Source: Epiperipatus broadwayi
Lineage: Eukaryota; Onychophora; Udeonychophora; Euonychophora; Peripatidae
Direction: 5' to 3'
Length of the DNA: 64,000 bases
Assembly: GCA_028023455.1 (NCBI GenBank)
Contig: JAQFVV010000280.1
Coordinates: forward strand, 1,112,001 to 1,176,000
The notes below the pieces were generated by a model that was not told the origin of the DNA, did no database searches, and saw nothing but the letters and a program-made list of their open reading frames with translations. Every line of letters starts with the position of its first letter. Positions within the stretch are counted from its first letter, which is position 1. Positions 61,690 through 64,000 of the stretch are shown piece by piece. A program made the position numbers and the translations under genes.

Positions 61690-61713
61690 ACGCCTGCATG
61701 GGATCTTCATCAG
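61690..61713 (-). ncRNA. Decayed hammerhead-like core
   Basis: On the minus strand CTGATGA (complement of 61707-61713) is followed by AGATCCC, ATGC and AGG-CG. This resembles stem II of Penelope-type hammerheads (GATCCC..GGGATC) in which the second half and the GAAA strand have decayed. The preceding TAACATTT is shared with a CTGATGAA at 41632-41646, also on the minus strand, suggesting one repeat family. Confidence 0.3.
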
Positions 61714-61859
61714 AAATGTTAATAAGTGGTAAATGTATTTTTTTCAAAACAAAAAAAAAAAATTGTAATTACTACATTAATTATTTTTTCAATATGGTGG
61801 ACTAATTTTTTTGATGTTGTTCAGTATGATTCACATGAAAATGGTCAGTAACCAACAGC

Positions 61860-62224
61860 TCGTAATTCAGCAGTTTTATAGGCTTTCCAACAGTCCACAT
61901 AAATTTTCAATTCCTCTTCCGTAATTTGTTTGATGGCTTCCTTCAGAGTTGTCACTGTTCTGCCATGAATTCTCATGATGAAACACTTGTCCAGACTTCC
62001 TGTACAACCCATTAAACATTCGTTCCAATTTGGGTTTTTTTTTTTTTTTTGTGCAAAAGGCTTTTGTCAATTTTAATGATTTTGTTAGATTCTTCAACTT
62101 TATGTTTTTCCCTGCTAATTACTAAGCTCTGTTTTCCCCTCATTCTATGGATGTTAATTTGCAATCCCAGCTGTAAATAAATTGGATTGTCATTAAAAAT
62201 GTTATTCTGGAACTCTCCAACCAT
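61860..62224 (-). pseudogene. Merlin (IS1016-type) DDE transposase relic
   Basis: On the minus strand, from a Met at 62221 (MVGEFQNN), an open frame leads to IKIDKSLLHKKKKK, which matches the [VE]-EIDES segment with the first catalytic Asp of Merlin transposases. After a frameshift near the A/T run at 62036-62051 the sequence reads MGCTGSLDKCFIMRIHGRT, TLKEAIKQI, and then IYVDCWKAYKTAEL (about 61870-61910), the strongly conserved DCWKAY motif with the second Asp. VNHTE-like sequence appears further on. These are Merlin/IS1016 hallmarks. The frames are broken, the zinc-ribbon N-terminus is not recognisable, and terminal inverted repeats were not located. Confidence 0.72.
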
Positions 62225-62599
62225 GTTTTTTTATGAAGGCCTATTTTATTTTTATATATCCTCGAATGTTACAATGCCATTGCTTGTCTGAAGTGTGGAT
62301 ATACTTGACTGCATTGATCTCAGTAGCGGGTAAACTTCAAATGTTTATCATTTTGTACTGTTTAAAAGAAAAAAAATGTAGTATTAATGAGAAATTTGGA
62401 AAAAGTAAATCAGCACTGAAGTAAAAAATACCGAATGAAATCTGGACAATAAATGAAAGTGTAAATTTATCACATTATTGGACAAGATCGGATGAAATTG
62501 CAGGGTTTATTTGATGGGATTGCAAGGTTAGACATTTATCACAAATGTGAAAAGGTGCACCATCTCTCCTACATTGCAGGACTAATATATAAGTACTGC

Positions 62600-64000
62600 A
62601 AATTCAATTTATAATTAATTTCTTATGCAGTTATTAATTTATTATAACTTTGAAATCTGTTTATTAATTGATTGATATTTTACTAATTATTGTTTGTATA
62701 ATTAAGGCTATAGTTAAATAATAATAGTTACACGATTGTTTTATACTGGATGTAGGCATATCATGACATATAAGTTGAATTCAATCTAATTAACTAAATT
62801 TTCTCCCATATGAATATATACTTGCCTAAATATATATGTATATTTATTTTTTATGCATTGGATTCATCTCTAAGTACCATCCATACAAGGAGTGCAAATA
62901 TTGTAAATAAAATTTCATTTTGTTATATTTATATTATTTTAACTCTAAATGTTCATTCTTCTCTCTCATTCCAAATTTAATTAAAAATAGTTGTTACACA
63001 CACACACACACCCTGTGTTGCATTGCCATTTTTTTTTTTTTTTGAGCTAATAGTGTCTAAATGGAGGGGCTAACATTTAAGAAGCGAGGAATATATTTGA
63101 ACCAGATGACTCCCTAATCTTCAGTAAGACCGATATGTTTTAAATAGATAAATAATATCTATAATAGAAACGGATAGCCCCTCTCTGTACTTAGACATGT
63201 TTAATGGGAATGACGGTAAGATAATATAGCTGGTTAACCAGTTTGATATCATTTTTAGGATATTAAGTTTAAAGATAATCTGGTTTTAGGATATTAAGTT
63301 TAAAAATAGTCTGTTTTTAATCTTAACACCAATTAACCCCAGGAGTTTTTTTTATAAAGAATTGTGTATATCTAAAAAGGAGAGTAAAATCGGAGATTCG
63401 TTTTATTTCGCTTCCAATGTATTAGCAATTTTAAGGAATATTGACTTTCATTTGCAGGCTCTCCTCATGTTTTTTTATGCTCATTTCAATATGAATAAAT
63501 TTAGTCTTATATGTAAAGGAAAATTAATATAAAAAATAATAAATTACTTTGACCCTTTCCCAAATTAATATTAGTTAAACAGTTGTAGTGTTTTTTAATT
63601 AACTCCAGAAATTACAATATAATTGAGAATAAAACCTGAAGACATTAATTCTTAGTGCAGCAATTCTTCATTTGTGAATGATTGGCCCTTTTTGGATAAG
63701 ATGCATTGAGTTTAACCTATTCCTCATACTGTAGCTATTTTTTTATTTGCTTTTTGAAAATTATGACTTGGAAATTCAAACAACCTGAAATTATCGAGGC
63801 AGTTAAACATGCTCTTATAATAATACAAATCTAATATTTAGTTATTGTTGATCGTCATCCATATGTTTTAGGTATAGTTATTACAAACTTATCAATTAGC
63901 AAAAGAACAGTAAAATTCAAATGATTTCATTCATTTTTTTTTTGCTTATTCTAAGTATTTAAAATATATATATTGGGATAGGCATTCTTAGAATGGCCAT
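62600..64000. other. AT-rich stretch without recognised features
   Basis: No coding sequence or repeat with defined ends was recognised apart from the microsatellite near 63000. A short 30-bp direct repeat (TTTTAGGATATTAAGTTTAAA) occurs at 63255-63310. Confidence 0.5.
62996..63012. repeat. (CA)n microsatellite
   Basis: About eight CA units lie in AT-rich DNA. A shorter compound CA/TA tract is at 10083-10107. Confidence 0.85.

Overview
The window is eukaryotic nuclear DNA from an animal, most likely an invertebrate. It is strongly AT-rich, has GT-AG introns of 8.1 kb and 20.7 kb, and carries many decayed transposable elements. The only host gene I recognise is the Ral GTPase-activating protein alpha subunit (RALGAPA type) on the + strand. 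Three consecutive internal exons (3541-3612, 11747-11870, 32584-32739) encode the start of its Rap-GAP domain. The next exon should carry the catalytic Gly-Asn-Asp region. I did not find it by eye in the remaining 31 kb, so the following intron probably runs past the right edge. The phylum cannot be fixed from sequence alone.

Everything else I can name is mobile DNA. Region 1-2.0 kb holds a minus-strand Ty3/gypsy-type gag relic followed by a coiled-coil reading frame, with a probable LTR upstream. Intron 1 (3.6-11.7 kb) holds a 110-bp tandem duplication and a fold-back element (10809-11669) with a 15-bp target-site duplication and a type I hammerhead ribozyme fold in each arm. Intron 2 (11.9-32.6 kb) holds a hammerhead-like core at 14.56 kb, an RTE-type LINE (minus), a Penelope-like element (plus), more LINE relics (minus), and a composite element (25170-26310) built from 336-bp units in tandem and inverted orientation.

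From 32.7 to 42 kb there is an LTR with TATA box and primer-binding site, a Tigger/pogo-like TIR element, a 150-bp MITE, and a Penelope fragment with inverted arms and a 13-bp target-site duplication. From 42 to 60 kb lies a nested LTR-retrotransposon graveyard. It contains a minus-strand gypsy pol, a roughly 10.7-kb unit bounded by two direct ~1.5-kb repeats in which gag is fused to integrase and triplicated as 368-bp units, a double MITE inserted in that integrase, and a plus-strand gypsy pol with a 3' LTR. At 61.7-62.2 kb there is a hammerhead-like core and a Merlin (IS1016-type) transposase relic.

The most interesting pattern is three separate inverted-arm elements (10.8, 25.2 and 40.4 kb), each with a 13-15 bp target-site duplication. 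One carries hammerhead ribozymes and another a Penelope reverse transcriptase fragment. This suggests a Penelope/retrozyme-like family active in this genome. No CRISPR, rRNA or convincing tRNA gene was seen.
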